NCBI GenBank assembly: GCA_027922465.2
Contig: BQMF02000490.1
Coordinates: forward strand, 62,001-126,000
Origin: Turritopsis dohrnii
Taxonomy: Eukaryota > Cnidaria > Hydrozoa > Anthoathecata > Oceaniidae
Length of the DNA stretch: 64,000 nucleotides
Reading direction: 5' to 3'
This document shows, in pieces, positions 1 to 11,431 of this stretch. A program made the translations under genes and the position numbers. The notes under the pieces were generated by a model. The model was not told the origin of the DNA and searched no databases. It saw nothing but the letters and a program-made list of their open reading frames with translations. Within the stretch, counting starts at the first letter, position 1, and each line of letters opens with the position of its first letter.

Positions 1-2
1 AG

Positions 3-972
3 GTTGTTTTAGACGGGCAATCATCATCGACACATTCCATCAATGCAGGTGTTCCCCAAGGTTCTGTCCTTGGGCCAACCCTTTTTCTTCTTTTCATCAA
101 TGATCTGCCTGATGACATTATTTCCAAGCTTGCCATCTATGCTGATGATTCAACCATCTATTCCTGTACTCCAAAATCAGATTTTGTTCAGCCAGGTAGA
201 AATGGCAGGCGAAATTGAGTTTGATCTGCAATCTATAGTTGAGTGGGGAGAGAAATGGCTGGTCACATTCAATTCCACAAAAACGAAACTTCTATCTGTA
301 AATCATACTAAAGATCCCTTTTTACTGTCAATTTCCATGAATGGCACCCAGTTGGAAGAAAACAACTCCTTTCCTCTCCTCGGCATCACTTTTTCACAGG
401 ACTTCTCCTGGTGCTCCTACATTGAGGCAATCGCTAAGTCAGCCTCGATGAAGGTGGGCTCCCTTCTTCGTGCAAGAGCATACCTCAGCCCTGATGCCAT
501 TCTTTACTTCTATAAATCTACTATTCGACCTTGTATTGAGTATTGTTGCCATATCTGGGGTGGTGCACCCTCTGATTCTCTAAATCTTTTAGATCGTATC
601 CAGAAAAGAATCTGTAATGCTGTAGGTGATGAACTTGCAAGTAAACTTCACACACTCTCCCATCGCAGATCTGTGGCATCTCTTTGCCTCTTTTATAAAT
701 ACTTTTACGGAAAATGTTCAACTGAGCTCTCTTCTCTCATCCCTGCATTAAAGACTTTCAAGCGAAACACAAGATATTCATCTAATTGCCATGATCACAC
801 TGTCAGCATCCCAAAATCATCAAAGAATTTTTACCAACAAAGTTTCATTCCTCGCTCCTCCACTCTCTGGAATTCTTTACCCCAGTCTGTTTTTCCTTCT
901 CATTATAATCTTCAACACTTTAAATGTAATATCCATCGTCACCTTTCCTCCTTGTACCTCAATACACATTAG
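3..972 (+). pseudogene. Non-LTR retrotransposon reverse transcriptase, 3' fragment
   Basis: C-terminal part of a LINE reverse transcriptase, which would copy element RNA at a nicked genomic target. In frame 3 (from base 3) the translation contains the RT blocks GVPQGSVLGP and, shortly after, YADDS, the catalytic Y-x-D-D box. That frame stops near base 213. Homology continues in frame 1 to base 972 through the thumb and C-terminal region (IRPCIEYCCHIWGG, LDRIQKRICNAVG, RSSTLWNSLP), so there is a frameshift around base 200. The fragment enters from the left edge of the window. An A-run at 1003-1017 just past the stop probably marks the 3' tail. The C-terminal motifs fit the Jockey/CR1-like groups common in invertebrates, but I cannot assign a clade. 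Inactive because of the frameshift. Confidence 0.85.
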
Positions 973-1104
973 TGGTATTAAACCTTGTATTGAGCGACTA
1001 ATTAAAAAAAAAAAAAATATGTGACGTTCCAGGGGATTTTGATAACAAACAATATTAACGGTAATATCATTAATATCGCTAATGGAATTATAGATTAACG
1101 TTAT

Positions 1105-2001
1105 CAGTGCCGCATCCAGACATTTTTTGGGCATACCGTTTTCTTAGACTAGGTTGGTATAGTGACACCCGAATGGTGGGTGATAAGGGGCAAAAGTGTT
1201 TGAATTTGAAAAGGTCTAGATGCCAGGAAAATGCACTTCCCAGAAGAGATTTACATAATATTGATGTATAAGATCAAGGTAAGTTTTATGTACCTTGATG
1301 TACGAATGAGTAACGAGATACGAAGAAGTTTTTGAGCAGACAAAAGGGGGACGTTTTAACTCGTGAACCCCAAACACGAGGACTGAGCGTCAATGCAAAG
1401 CTCGACTCTCACAGTCCTAACTTTTTTGTCTGCATTGTGCATTGTGAAAACATCGGCTTTTCATACCTGCGGGAGAAGTCATTGTATTGACATTGACGTC
1501 AATTTTTGTAAACAAATTTGTAACGGTTTTTAGTCTGATGATGGCCTCCGCTAAGAAGGCCGAAATATAACTTAAAAATAAAAATAAATGTGAAACGATC
1601 CATAAACACGTCGTTCTATCTTAATTCACGTTCACATAAAAATGTCGCTAAAAGAATTGAAAATGTAAGTTTTTCTTCACATTATTATCTATTATCCTCT
1701 GGAAAGTATTACAGACTAATGTCGTTTTATTCATTTTGTTTTTACGGAATATTAAACATTAAATATGGTAGCTGTTAGCTACGTAACGCACTAGTAGCAT
1801 CTGATGGTATAGTTGAGAATACAACCGCGAATACAAGATATATCGATGCAAACCTTCTGCAAATACAAAAATTAAGGTCTTTTAAAGGATAATTCTGGAC
1901 AAAAATGTAAAAAAATTAAGTATGAAAAACTTTTTTGGGCATATATTTTTGGGCGCCCATACCGTTCCAACGGTACCAAATCATGTCTGGATGCGGCCCT
2001 G
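1105..2001. mobile_element. Non-autonomous DNA transposon with 19-bp terminal inverted repeats
   Basis: The left end reads CAGTGCCGCATCCAGACAT, and the right end is its inverted complement with one mismatch (CAGGGCCGCATCCAGACAT). GTTAT flanks both sides directly, a possible 5-bp target duplication, although the surroundings are GTTATT-rich and this could be chance. CAG-type ends suggest a hAT-like element. No transposase ORF is present. The interior holds a CTGATGA-stem-GAAA motif at 1534-1565 (see findings). Confidence 0.55.
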
Positions 2002-2029
2002 GTTATTATCGTTATTATCGTTAATATAG

Positions 2030-3234
2030 CAAGCCTCGAAATAATTTTTTGAGGACAGTCGGACAAAATGTCCGGTACATTTTAAATCTGGTCGGACATG
2101 TCCGATAACCATTACTTTCTGACATAATAAAATTGATTAACTGTTGATAACACAAATGAATTACTTTTGCTTGAAAAATAAAAATCAAAACAACTTAGCA
2201 ACAAACAGTATGTTATTTTGATGAGAGATTAGTCTGTTACTGCGGCTTTTTCTTCGATAGAACTTTCGAGTTTGCCTTAGCACAATAAATAGAACTTTCG
2301 ACTTCAGAATTAATCATCTCACTGACAAACAAACAAAATTCAAAAGAAAAATGGAAAAACTAAAGGTTTGACGTATTAAAAACCTAGGAAGTCCTCATAT
2401 TCATCATCATCGCCAAACAAATCATTCAAAAACGTATCATCTGCCTCTTCTTCACTCGAGCTACAATCACTTAGCGAGGGAAGTTTCCGTTTCAAACCAG
2501 TGCGTGGTTTATACTGCGATCTCTTTCGTTGATTTGGTCGCCTGTCCTTTTCCTCCACCCACAATTTTATGGCATTGGATTGGTCATAGTCTTCTATGGA
2601 TGGTCTATCTTCCACGATAAAAAGTTGCGCAAATGAAATGAATGAATCTTTAATCGAATTGAATTTAATCCGTTGAGCACCTGGCATTTTTATTTCTTAA
2701 AACGAAAGATCAACTGTATGCACAATAGGAAAGTTTCGTAACTTTTCAGAGTTTTTCACCAATAATATCGAAACACTGCTATCTATATTTCCACGATGTA
2801 TATTATTTGGAAGAGTATAATATTGCCCAGTGAAAATTGGCCTTTATAGAAAAGAAGAAAAATTTTAATAAACAACACACCTGCTATGACGTAAACGTGC
2901 AGTAGAATGAATTAAAAAAGATTACATTTTTCTAAGGTCACGTACGTGCGTTTCATTTTCGTTCGAAATTGATCGATCGAAAGATTATCATTCAAGTCCT
3001 TTTCAGTGAGTCTTAAATTGATTTCCGATATAATCGTGGAAGACTAATCGAAGAAAAATTTAACATTACAGACCTAACTTTTTGTTGCTTTACAATAACG
3101 ACGGCAGTACTTGCGAAGTAAACTATCGCATGAAAACATGTCGGACAAAAAGTCAGGCCAGAACTGATTTCAGTCGGACAATTTTGAGTTTGGGTCGGAC
3201 AATGTCCGATGTCCGACCGCTATTTCGAGGCTTG
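2030..3234. mobile_element. hAT-like non-autonomous transposon, 6-bp target duplication
   Basis: Ends are inverted (CAAGCCTCGAAATA at 2030; TATTTCGAGGCTTG ending at 3234) and flanked by ATATAG at 2024-2029 and 3235-3240. Both subterminal zones repeat the motif GTCGGACA / TGTCCGAC in several orientations (2058-2110 and 3139-3217), as expected for transposase binding sites of hAT-type elements. A 6-bp duplication is unlike canonical hAT (8 bp) but is reported for a hAT subgroup. The element carries a short minus-strand ORF. Confidence 0.65.
2376..2687 (-). pseudogene. Possible C-terminal exon of a hAT-type transposase
   Basis: A 103-residue ORF lies inside the 2030-3234 element and ends 346 bp from its left terminus, where a 3' terminal exon would sit. 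Its middle (SIEDYDQSNAIKLWVEEKD followed by RRPNQRKRSQYKPR) resembles the basic tail that follows the dimerisation region in hAT/ZNF862-type transposases. The C-terminus is strongly acidic (EEEADD, GDDDEYEDF). No upstream catalytic exons are visible in the element, so it would be a deletion derivative that kept one exon. The family link is from memory of such proteins and is uncertain. An unrelated captured exon is possible. Confidence 0.35.
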
Positions 3235-3240
3235 ATATAG

Positions 3241-3859
3241 TTAGGGCACAGATTATCTTTAAAAAACTTTGTTCGAAGTCTTTTGTGTATACTTTTCACA
3301 TTCGTGTATGCGCCATTTTTGAAAAGTTACAACTTGACCGGGGTACCTTTTTAGTTAGTATTTGCTAAATGACATAAAAAGTTTCCAAAAGACTTTTTTC
3401 ATTTTGTTGATAAAGCTATAATGTTGCTTTACATTTGAATTTTTTTTAAATAACCTTTTAACGATTTTTTCAGGGGTGATTTTGTGAATTTTCTCAATTA
3501 TTTTCACCCCCCATGTTCGAATATGAGTTGCGATGTAGCAGTGCAGGATTTTTCTCACATGGTCGTTTTTCTTCTTTGGCATGGCGTGTGGCAAAGTTTG
3601 GATCAGTATCTTTTTAAATCTTTGAATTTGTGATGTTACTCAATTTCACGGTCCCTTTAGTTCATTTAAACTGACCTGTCTTTGTAGGTCTTACCATCTT
3701 CAAAACATGAGCAAACATGAGGATGTAGATCAGAAATCTTTGTCGTTGGAGATATAAACTTATTTTTTCTGGTTTATTCATGATCAAACTATTTTCAGGC
3801 CCATCCCGTGTTTCTTTGAAAGTAATGTAAAGTATATTAAAGTAACAACCCTCAGAATT
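3241..3859. other. Unassigned stretch between transposons
   Basis: No gene is recognised. A minus-strand ORF at 3355-3594 starts with a basic MPKKKNDHVRK segment and could be an exon followed by a GTAAAG donor, but it matches nothing I know. The rest is AT-rich. Confidence 0.3.
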
Positions 3860-4252
3860 TACGACAGCATTCAGCTTTCGCCGTCACGAAGCTGTAAACA
3901 AAAATTACGTAAATAAAAATTACGACGGCAAATTTTTACCAGCAATGTTTTTTGAATACATTGAATATGTCAGGGGTATTCCTGGGAATTCCCCTGACAT
4001 CTTCTATTTATTCTCTAAAATTTTCTTTCTGACATCTTTCGCTTGCCGTGAAATTAGTAAAGAAACGTTAACATGCAGACATGTTGTTTTTTATTTTTTG
4101 GTTAGTCATTATTCTACACCAATATTTTTACTGGAATAAACTAATCAAGTTTTGCCGTCGTCAACATCTTACACGGCAGCATTTTTTACCGTCGTAAATA
4201 ATGATCTGCCGTCGCAATTTTCAAACACGACGGTATTTTTTCGCTGTCAGTC
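3860..4252. repeat. Inverted GACGGCAA-type repeats with central perfect hairpin
   Basis: Short motifs of the type TTTACGACGGCAAATTT occur on the left (3860-3935) and inverted on the right (4152-4250: TTGCCGTCGTC, TACCGTCGTAAA, TGCCGTCGCAA), suggesting a decayed foldback or MITE. The interior includes a 34-bp near-perfect palindrome at 3967-4000 (arms ATGTCAGGGG / CCCCTGACAT). No target duplication was identified. Confidence 0.4.
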
Positions 4253-4955
4253 TTTGTTCCTAATTCAGAGGGCTGAAGTAAAATTTGCCATTTATGTTTC
4301 AATGTTTCTGGCTATTAAATCTTCTAATGGGTATTAAGGTATTCAAAAATAGTGATATTCGTATTTACAACCTCTTACATCACACTGACAGAACGCAGTA
4401 CAAAGCTCTCCCCTTCACCATTAACCCTATTGAATTAAAGGGTTTTAAACTGGTGAGGAAAAATTAATCACAGAATCATAAACTGAAAGTGTATCAGTGC
4501 TGTACTTAATCTTCTAATCAGAACATCCAATCATGTTACTGAATCTTTAACAGAAAAACAAATTCACATTAAAAATTAATTTTTTATTGGGAATAATAAC
4601 TTATATAAATAATATCCTAACAAAAGCAATCTAAACTATTTACAATACATGCATTTTTGAATGTTTCTCACATGGTCCGAATTAATACAGTCCAGTAACT
4701 GTTGAAGCATCATCATTCACTTTAAAAAACGTATCTTGTTTGCTTATGCGATGTTACATTTTAATCTGTTTATACTTGGAAATAATAATCCCCGTCATCA
4801 ACAGTCTTCTCCTTTTGACGAGTGCGATCGCACGCGCTATCACACGCGTAAAAAGTCCTAGATGTACATTTGATTGCACGCGTCGATTTGTCATTTGTTT
4901 GTGGGCATAGCGTATGATTTTAACGAGTCAAGAAATGCCGCGGAATTTATTACAG

Positions 4956-5552
4956 CAGGCTTCGCCATGAAGAAATGTCTAACCACGGGATAAAAACCGT
5001 AGCTAGAATACATTAGTTATGGGATCGCGTGCTATGAAAAACAACATCGCAAATATTGTACAAGAGCCTTAAAGGAATAAGGATTTCTACATTTTTTGTT
5101 CATACTTTGTACTTAAATAATACCCACTTGGTATAATTTAAATAATGAAATAGTAACATAAAAACATTATTATAACACTTTCTAACGTTTCTGGAAAATT
5201 TGATTATTTATCTCACAACGATTCAAAAGATATTTTGCGATATGGATACAATTTTGAATCCAGAATGGATGTACGCCATTTTCTTTCACGGGAATTGACA
5301 TTTTGACGACGTGCCATATTAGACATAAACAAGCGCCGTGAACGTATAGTTTCGACAGTAAGAAAATTGAACCAATTGAACACGAAAGGTTTTAATAGAT
5401 TTTTTGCTTACGCAAAAATCAAATAAGCAACAAGAAAAAGTTTTTCATGTTAAGCTAAATCGTAACTACGCGAAAAAACACGTCCATTGCATAGCTTTAG
5501 CTACGCGACAGCGCGCAGGAACGCGATCACGTAGCTGTCGTGACGAAGCCTG
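4956..5552. mobile_element. Nested MITE with TTACAG target duplication
   Basis: Ends CAGGCTTCGCCATGA (4956) and TCGTGACGAAGCCTG (ending 5552) are imperfect inverted repeats. TTACAG flanks both sides (4950-4955, 5553-5558). The 597-bp insert lies inside the 4802-6323 element and therefore postdates it. It encodes nothing recognisable. Its 6-bp duplication matches that of the host element and of 2030-3234. Confidence 0.65.
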
Positions 5553-5724
5553 TTACAGTCATCCGGTTTCTATTTAGAAATGATTTCCAGAGTGCAATAT
5601 TTTTTCTCATACATTTTTCTTCAACGTCACTTGCCCTGTTGTTCGACTTGCGAAGACTGCCATGTTCGATCGAACGAAAATTGTTAAGTCTTCTAGTCAT
5701 TTCATTCTATAAGTTTTTGTTGAA

Positions 5725-5937
5725 ATGGCAATGAATATCAAGTGCGACGACTCTATTTGGTCCGATTACGAGCGAGCAGATCTTATCGAGCGTGCAGTTG
5801 ATATTCATTTGCAGAAAAAGAGGAAACTTCAACTCGACGATAATGAATGTCAACGTAAGAAGAACGCCGTTGACAAAAATGACAGAACAGGACCAATAGA
5901 TGAAAATAGTGATGAGTCAAATAACAAATATGAATAA
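5725..5937 (+). pseudogene. Possible C-terminal exon of a hAT-type transposase
   Basis: A 70-residue ORF inside the 4802-6323 element, ending 386 bp from its right terminus. It reads IKCDDSIWSDYERADLIERA, then a basic run (QKKRKLQLDD, QRKKNAVDK), and ends in an acidic tail. Position, size and the basic-then-acidic layout parallel the ORF in the 2030-3234 element, although the sequences differ. The segment resembles transposase C-termini but lacks any catalytic residues. Function is inferred only from its position in the element. Confidence 0.3.
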
Positions 5938-6329
5938 GTGATGATGAGAGCCAGAGTGATAATGAGATGGACATGTTTTAGTTGTAAAAGTTATGAAGAA
6001 GTTTTAAAAAATAATAAAGAAAAAAAAGGTGTTCCTAAATGTATCATGCCAATTTTTCTCTTCATTATATTACGAATTAAGAACATACTTTTATTAAGTT
6101 ATCTTATCTCTATCTCACCCAATCCTTTCGTTTCTTAATAATCCTTAGAAACAAACAAAGAATATTGCGCAATGATATCACTTATTCGTTTTCAAAGTTA
6201 TTAAAAGGAGGTATATTTTTCAATCACGTAAAATATCAGATCGCACTGGTACGAATCGCACGCGTAGGAAATTTTACGAGTGCATTTTACCGCACGCATG
6301 GTATTTTTAAAAGGAGAAGACTGCATCAA

Positions 6330-7229
6330 TAGCAATGTTTCGTATCTTTGTATGCAGTTGGATCTATCGATTATTCTAAGGAGTTTTTGGCGTACAATAA
6401 ATATGATTTCAATCGTAACCAAAACCAAGACTCTAAAGAAAGTTTCGATTCCGTAATGTGCCACCGACAGCACATACAATCTCAATTCAAACTAAACTTC
6501 CATTCAAAAACATTAACAACGATGCCATCTAAGCTATAGCCGCACATACCCTTATTAAACTCACAATTTATTTCCATCAAAGTTTACAGTTTGACTCACC
6601 ATTATTGTTTCCTTTCATATCTAAAGTAACTGAATATACTTTACTTGTCTAGAACTGTAACTGTAATTTGCAACTACTACTTGCAGATAATAAATAACCA
6701 GTTGACAAAACCTAATAATTGTGTTGTTTTTAATGACACAAAATTATAGAATGAAATTCGAGCAACTTTGTTCAACACTAACTCATTGATAGACACAAAT
6801 GAAGTAATGATAAGCAAATAGTCTGCAATGCAAGAAATCAACTAACAACTATATATTCTCAATAACAACATAATTAACGGTTTTTGAAACTACCATACAA
6901 TCTATAAACTTTAACTTCCTATTACCATGTATGTTTAGATTTGACTAAAAACAAAGAGACTTTAGGTTTCATTGTATGGTAGTTTCATACCACTTTCAGT
7001 TTTCAACGCATTTAAATGACTATGATTATTTTTGGTGTAAAGTTGCACAAATGAAATCGGTTATAAATTATCTTCAAATTACTTTAAGGTCATCTAAATG
7101 AAATGAAAACTGAAGGTGCCAAATTATTATAAATCGTGAAGTGCCTACTCTCAGACACATTATCACACACATTCCTTCTATCAACAATTGCATTACAATT
7201 CAAATTTGTTTTTGTTTTTTTTTTTATTA
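6330..7229. other. AT-rich stretch without recognised genes
   Basis: Only short ORFs without recognisable motifs are present. An AATAAA at 6688 and T-rich tracts do not connect to an identifiable gene. The stretch may be intron or 5' flank of the BEN-domain gene that follows. Confidence 0.4.
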
Positions 7230-7246
7230 GTTTTACACTTGAACAG

Positions 7247-8962
7247 TGGATGATCCCGACCCCCGAGACTCTTCCATTTACGATACGCAGCCTGAGACCG
7301 GGGGCCGGGATGTGTACGTCGGTAGTTGAGAAAGTCTTTGAATAAATCTACAATAAATAGTTGAAATAGTTTCTGTTAGTGAAAAAGTACATGTAAATGT
7401 ACGTTCTGTGGCTTGAGAGTCTACAAAAAAGCAAAAACAAAACATTAATGAATATGAGTAAGTTGCAGTTAAACTAATTTAGTATTTAATTTTTAAAATA
7501 CACTTACTTCCAGCTATTGATGCAGATGATGATGTAGCTGAATGAAATGTATTGAGGTAATTGTGAATGTTAAAGCATGTGACTAACAATAAAACATTAA
7601 TGTTTATCAACTCTTACTATTAGCTGCTGGTAAAGCTTCATCTAAATGTAAGAATTAAAACGTGGCTGTCATACGAAAATTTCATACACACGAAAGCAAC
7701 TATATGGATATAACTTAAAAACGTAAATAATAATCCTTACTCTTTTTAAGTTCTTCGCTGACATCTATATGTCAGCATACAAAAATCCAAAATATATTGT
7801 AGACAAAGTAGATTTTTTAACATCCGTTAGATAGTTTAGAAAACTTGTTCTGTATAGTATGTGAAATAATTGCAATAAAAATCCTAACTCTTTCTGGCAT
7901 TTTCTACATTATCCAAATCTAATGAAGTAAAGAATAATTTCATAATTTAAAACAGAAACAAATAGCAACAGAAGAGAAGAGAAATAACTTTAGGATATTA
8001 ATGTGTATTGGTGAAGAAGTTCCCAATAAAAGATAGCAAGGGAACTCAAACAAATCAGGGTTGGTAACACTTCTCACAAAATATTTTCACTGACTTGCCC
8101 TTATTTTAAGGAGTAAAAAAGCATCATTTCCCCTTACTTTTCTGCCATTTCAAATTAAGATTGAAGATATTGTGATACTATATGCTAGCTTTTTCCTGAT
8201 TTTCCAGATGCTGTTCCAGACCCCACAACTGACGTGAAAAAGGAAATGGATCAGCTGAGCAAAAAAATGGAGAGCATTGAAAATAAATTAGACAAATTGT
8301 CAAATTTGTTAATAGAATACCTTTCAGCTGTGCCATCGCCATCCCTGCTGCCAGCTTTAAACAATAACAATAACAATCCACTGTTTTTAGACAATAAGGA
8401 AGAGGTATTGGAGAGTGTTCGGAACACAGTTGACTTGCTTTATAGTCTTGATGTTCCTTTTTCTACTGCCTCTGTGCTTCCTGCTGTTCCCATTCCTGTT
8501 CCCGTTCCTGCTTCCGTTCCGGTTCCCGTTCCTGCTTCCGTTCCTGCTTCCGTACATGTTCCCATTCCTGCTTCCGTTCCCATTCCTGCTTTTCCGGTTC
8601 CTGCTTCTGTTCCCATTCCCGTTTCCGCTGTTCCTGTTCGTGCTTCCGTTCCTGGTGCTTCCGTTCCTGCTGCTACACACCCTCTGCCAGACAAATATGT
8701 CGCAGCACATATTTGTTTGAAACATACAAATTTGGTAGATGCTGCATTTGAGCTTTTACAGCTCATATTTCCACCAGACGTTCTGAAGGTTTCTAACCTA
8801 TCTGGGAAGCGGGGCTGTGATCCACTTGATCCAGTTAAGATAGACTGGATTAAACAGCAAGTGCAAGTGAGATTTGGAGGCACGGGCCTAAAATGGGATG
8901 ATACAGTTACGAAAAAACTACAAGATAAATTAGAAAATTACAGAAATAAAAAAAATTTGTAA
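7247..8962 (+). CDS. BEN-domain protein gene, 3' exons
   Basis: The terminal exon (8208-8962) follows a good acceptor (TTTTCCAG). It encodes a short coiled-coil-like helix (KKEMDQLSKKMESIENKLDK), a Val-Pro-rich linker of about 70 residues, and a C-terminal BEN domain: hydrophobic helix AAFELLQLIFPPDVL, then SNLSGKRG, then LDPVKIDWIKQQVQVRF and KLQDKLENYRNKK. BEN domains bind DNA or bridge proteins in chromatin repression. A 24-nt microexon (7623-7646) with acceptor and GTAAG donor joins in phase 1 to this exon. An earlier exon from 7247 to about 7323, with donor GTAGTT, would also join in phase and adds acidic residues; a second reading frame is open there, so that exon is doubtful. Upstream coding exons were not found. 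The BEN assignment is firm, the 5' structure is not. Confidence 0.7.
8485..8685 (+). repeat. Coding hexamer minisatellite (Val-Pro linker)
   Basis: Degenerate 6-bp and 12-bp repeats of the type GTTCC(C/T) and CCTGCTTCCGTT encode PVPVPASVP-like residues inside the BEN exon. The reverse strand is also open here because of the repeat, which creates a spurious Gly/Asn/Arg-rich ORF. Confidence 0.8.
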
Positions 8963-10429
8963 AATTTATGGTTATCCAATTATTGTTTTAACAATAACCT
9001 TACTATAGTTCTTGTGTTTTACCAATCCATTCTCTCAGTCTACGTCTACACACAAACGGTTCCCGCAACGAACGAATGTTCATAGCAAAGCGTGCACCAT
9101 GTGTCAAAGAATAAATGATGGGCGTATTTTGCAGAATATTTTGTAGCGTAGTAGTTTCTTGATTGTTACAGGAATTTTATGCGCGAGAAATCATGGCTGA
9201 TCATAAATAAATAATATAAAATTGACTTTTTGGTTTAATTTGATTGATACGTTCTTTTCAGGACATATTCAGGACATATTTTTCCCCTACATAGATACTA
9301 TGTCTATGTCCTTAAGAAAAACTGTTCTGTAAATTTAATATTACCTATATTTCCGTTATTATCATTATTAGCGTTAGTATCGTTAATATCGTTATTTTTA
9401 TTAGAATATTGACCAACGGACTCTTTTCCTACTTGAGCGTTGATGTTACCTTTGTCTGCCGTAAATGTGGAAAATCTTTTTGAGTTTGAAGAAATGTGTT
9501 GGATTCATGCAACCGTTCATATTTTGAATAAATTTGTCACCTGCAAGATTTCCGTGGCTTGTTTTTTTCGTTCGAAACAACTTATCATTGTTCCCTCTGC
9601 CACTTGTTATTTTCCATCTTCCACTTGTTATCATTGTCTACCAACAAATGTTATTGTTTACCACTAATTATTTTCTATTTTGCCGGCAAACGTTAGTTGT
9701 ACAACAAATTATTTGTTTGAATGTGGCATTTTAGCGATTTTAGTTTTTCTTTGACTTAAGTCTTAAATGTGTAATCCTTGTTGCTTACGCATAACCAACT
9801 AGCGCGTGAATGTTTTTTATGTGATTTTGACTTCGCATTCACGAAAATATCGCAGGGATTCGAATAAAAATGTAGGCGCTCTTGAGTTGATTCAACAATC
9901 AAAATTTCCCCTTTTACGCAAAGTATATATTTGTTGACTACAAGCATTAAGGCCATTTGCAATGACTTCAAAATAGCGTCATGTAAACTAACAATACTCA
10001 ATAACTTACAACAATGCAAAAATCAATTTTACACGGCTTACTCAGTAGTGCTTTGAGGCGCTTATATCCAATCTTACAATCACGTCGCTAAAGTATAAAC
10101 TACTAAGTTATACGGAACTACCCGTGACTGTAAATCGAGATTTCAGCTTAGCTCGGATTCCCCTCTCTTCAGTGACATCTCATTGTGAACAATGAGTATC
10201 CATAGTCATTGGAAAATAAAGTATTAGGTTGCTACACACAGTATCCTCAGCGAGTGAAAAGCGTATAGACCAGTGATCATAGGTTTAAATCACCTTTGGT
10301 CTCAATTAACCAATATCATATTGTTAAAATTTTTTGACAATTACATAAGGTCGCACGGCAACCACATTGCCAATATCGATATCGTGATTTTCGATTAGCA
10401 GTCAGCTCGACCACGTTCAAATTAAATTT
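8963..10429. other. Non-coding stretch with AT-rich simple repeats
   Basis: No gene is recognised. At 9352-9402 lies a degenerate GTTATT/CGTTAATATCGTTAT repeat like the one beside the element at 1105-2001. A tRNA-like B-box word (GGTTTAAATCACC) at about 10282 might be a SINE remnant, but no convincing A-box was found. Confidence 0.35.
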
Positions 10430-11431
10430 AACCATTTATACCGGAAGTTTATCGAGTCACCTTTTAAAAGAGTTTAGAGATGGAGCTTGCATAACTTAGG
10501 CAGATTATTCCATTGTTCTGCAACTCAGTTTCTGAATGAATACTTTCTGACTTATTCAAGACGCTTACTCCGTGTAATTATAAATTTCCAATAGCTTCGT
10601 ATCGTAGATAACGTAAATAATCTTGTACATCTCAATCATGTCGCCTCTATATCAACCGTATTGGAATCAATTTTGTTGCTCATCGTTGAACATCTTCGAG
10701 AAGAGATATCTGACGTTTCTTGTGAGGATTCCACAGTAGAGCACCATATCCAAGATGAGGTCAGACAATGCTTGTAAAAAGCTGCTTGATAGTATTTTTA
10801 TGCAGGTGGACAAAAGTTCGATCTAACATATCGACAGTTTTATTTGTTTTTATTTTAACTTCATCTTTGATGTGTTTTTCGAATGTAAGATGCTCGTCAA
10901 AACTAATGCCTAGGTTCTTCATGTCTTGTGTTCTTGAAATGAAATCTCAATAAAATAGTTTCTGTCAGCTTAAGTAGTTTGTTAAGATCACTTTGAAGGG
11001 AAGAAGCATCATGTTTGCTTTCCATTACCTTGAATATATTCAGGTCATCTGCGTACAGGAAAATATCTGGGACTTCTATTTGGAAGCCAAGAAGGGACAA
11101 CTTCACTTTCTTTAAAAGTACCTTGATTTTAGAAAGTACTTTCTTATGGAAGGCCGAAGCGGCATTTATTACTTTCGCAGAATTACAATACTTGTTGCCG
11201 TTTATAAAACTAAGTGAAGGTTTTTTAAATACTATCGAAACCAATGCAAGTGTAAAAAAAGCTATGAGCAGTTGTTGATAAAACCTCCATAGTATTAAAA
11301 CGACGACTGTAGGAAGAACGATGGGGTAAGAAGGTACGTACAATTATAAACGCTGATGCTTTTTCAGGCCATATACTTACTCTCATTCTTCTCTTTAAGG
11401 TACTTATTTCCATGATAAATATTAAGTAAGA

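Larger units (their letters stand above)
4802..6323. mobile_element. DNA transposon remnant with CATCAA target duplication
   Basis: Terminal inverted repeats CAGTCTTCTCCTTTT (4802-4816) and AAAAGGAGAAGACTG (6309-6323) match perfectly over 15 bp and are flanked by CATCAA on both sides (4796-4801 and 6324-6329), a 6-bp target duplication. Subterminal regions repeat CGCACGCG-type motifs. The interior includes a short plus-strand ORF (5725-5937) and a second, younger element (4956-5552) inserted within it. Without that insertion it would be about 0.92 kb. Confidence 0.75.

Noticed and set aside
1534..1565. Functional hammerhead ribozyme
   Set aside because: The conserved core words are present, but an extra base separates CTGATGA from stem II and no stem III or cleavage triplet is visible. 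Kept only as a finding to test.
1105..2001. 8-bp hAT target duplication
   Set aside because: The eight flanking bases match poorly. Only GTTAT is shared, and the area is rich in that word.
7516..7560. Additional BEN-gene microexon (CTATTGATGCAGATGATGAT)
   Set aside because: The acceptor is good, but the open frame reaches a stop before the GTAATT donor, and the alternative donor breaks phase with neighbouring exons.
8387..8883. Gly/Asn/Arg- and Thr/Gly-rich reverse-strand ORFs over the BEN exon
   Set aside because: Shadows of the Val-Pro hexamer repeat. The plus strand has a splice acceptor and a recognisable BEN domain.
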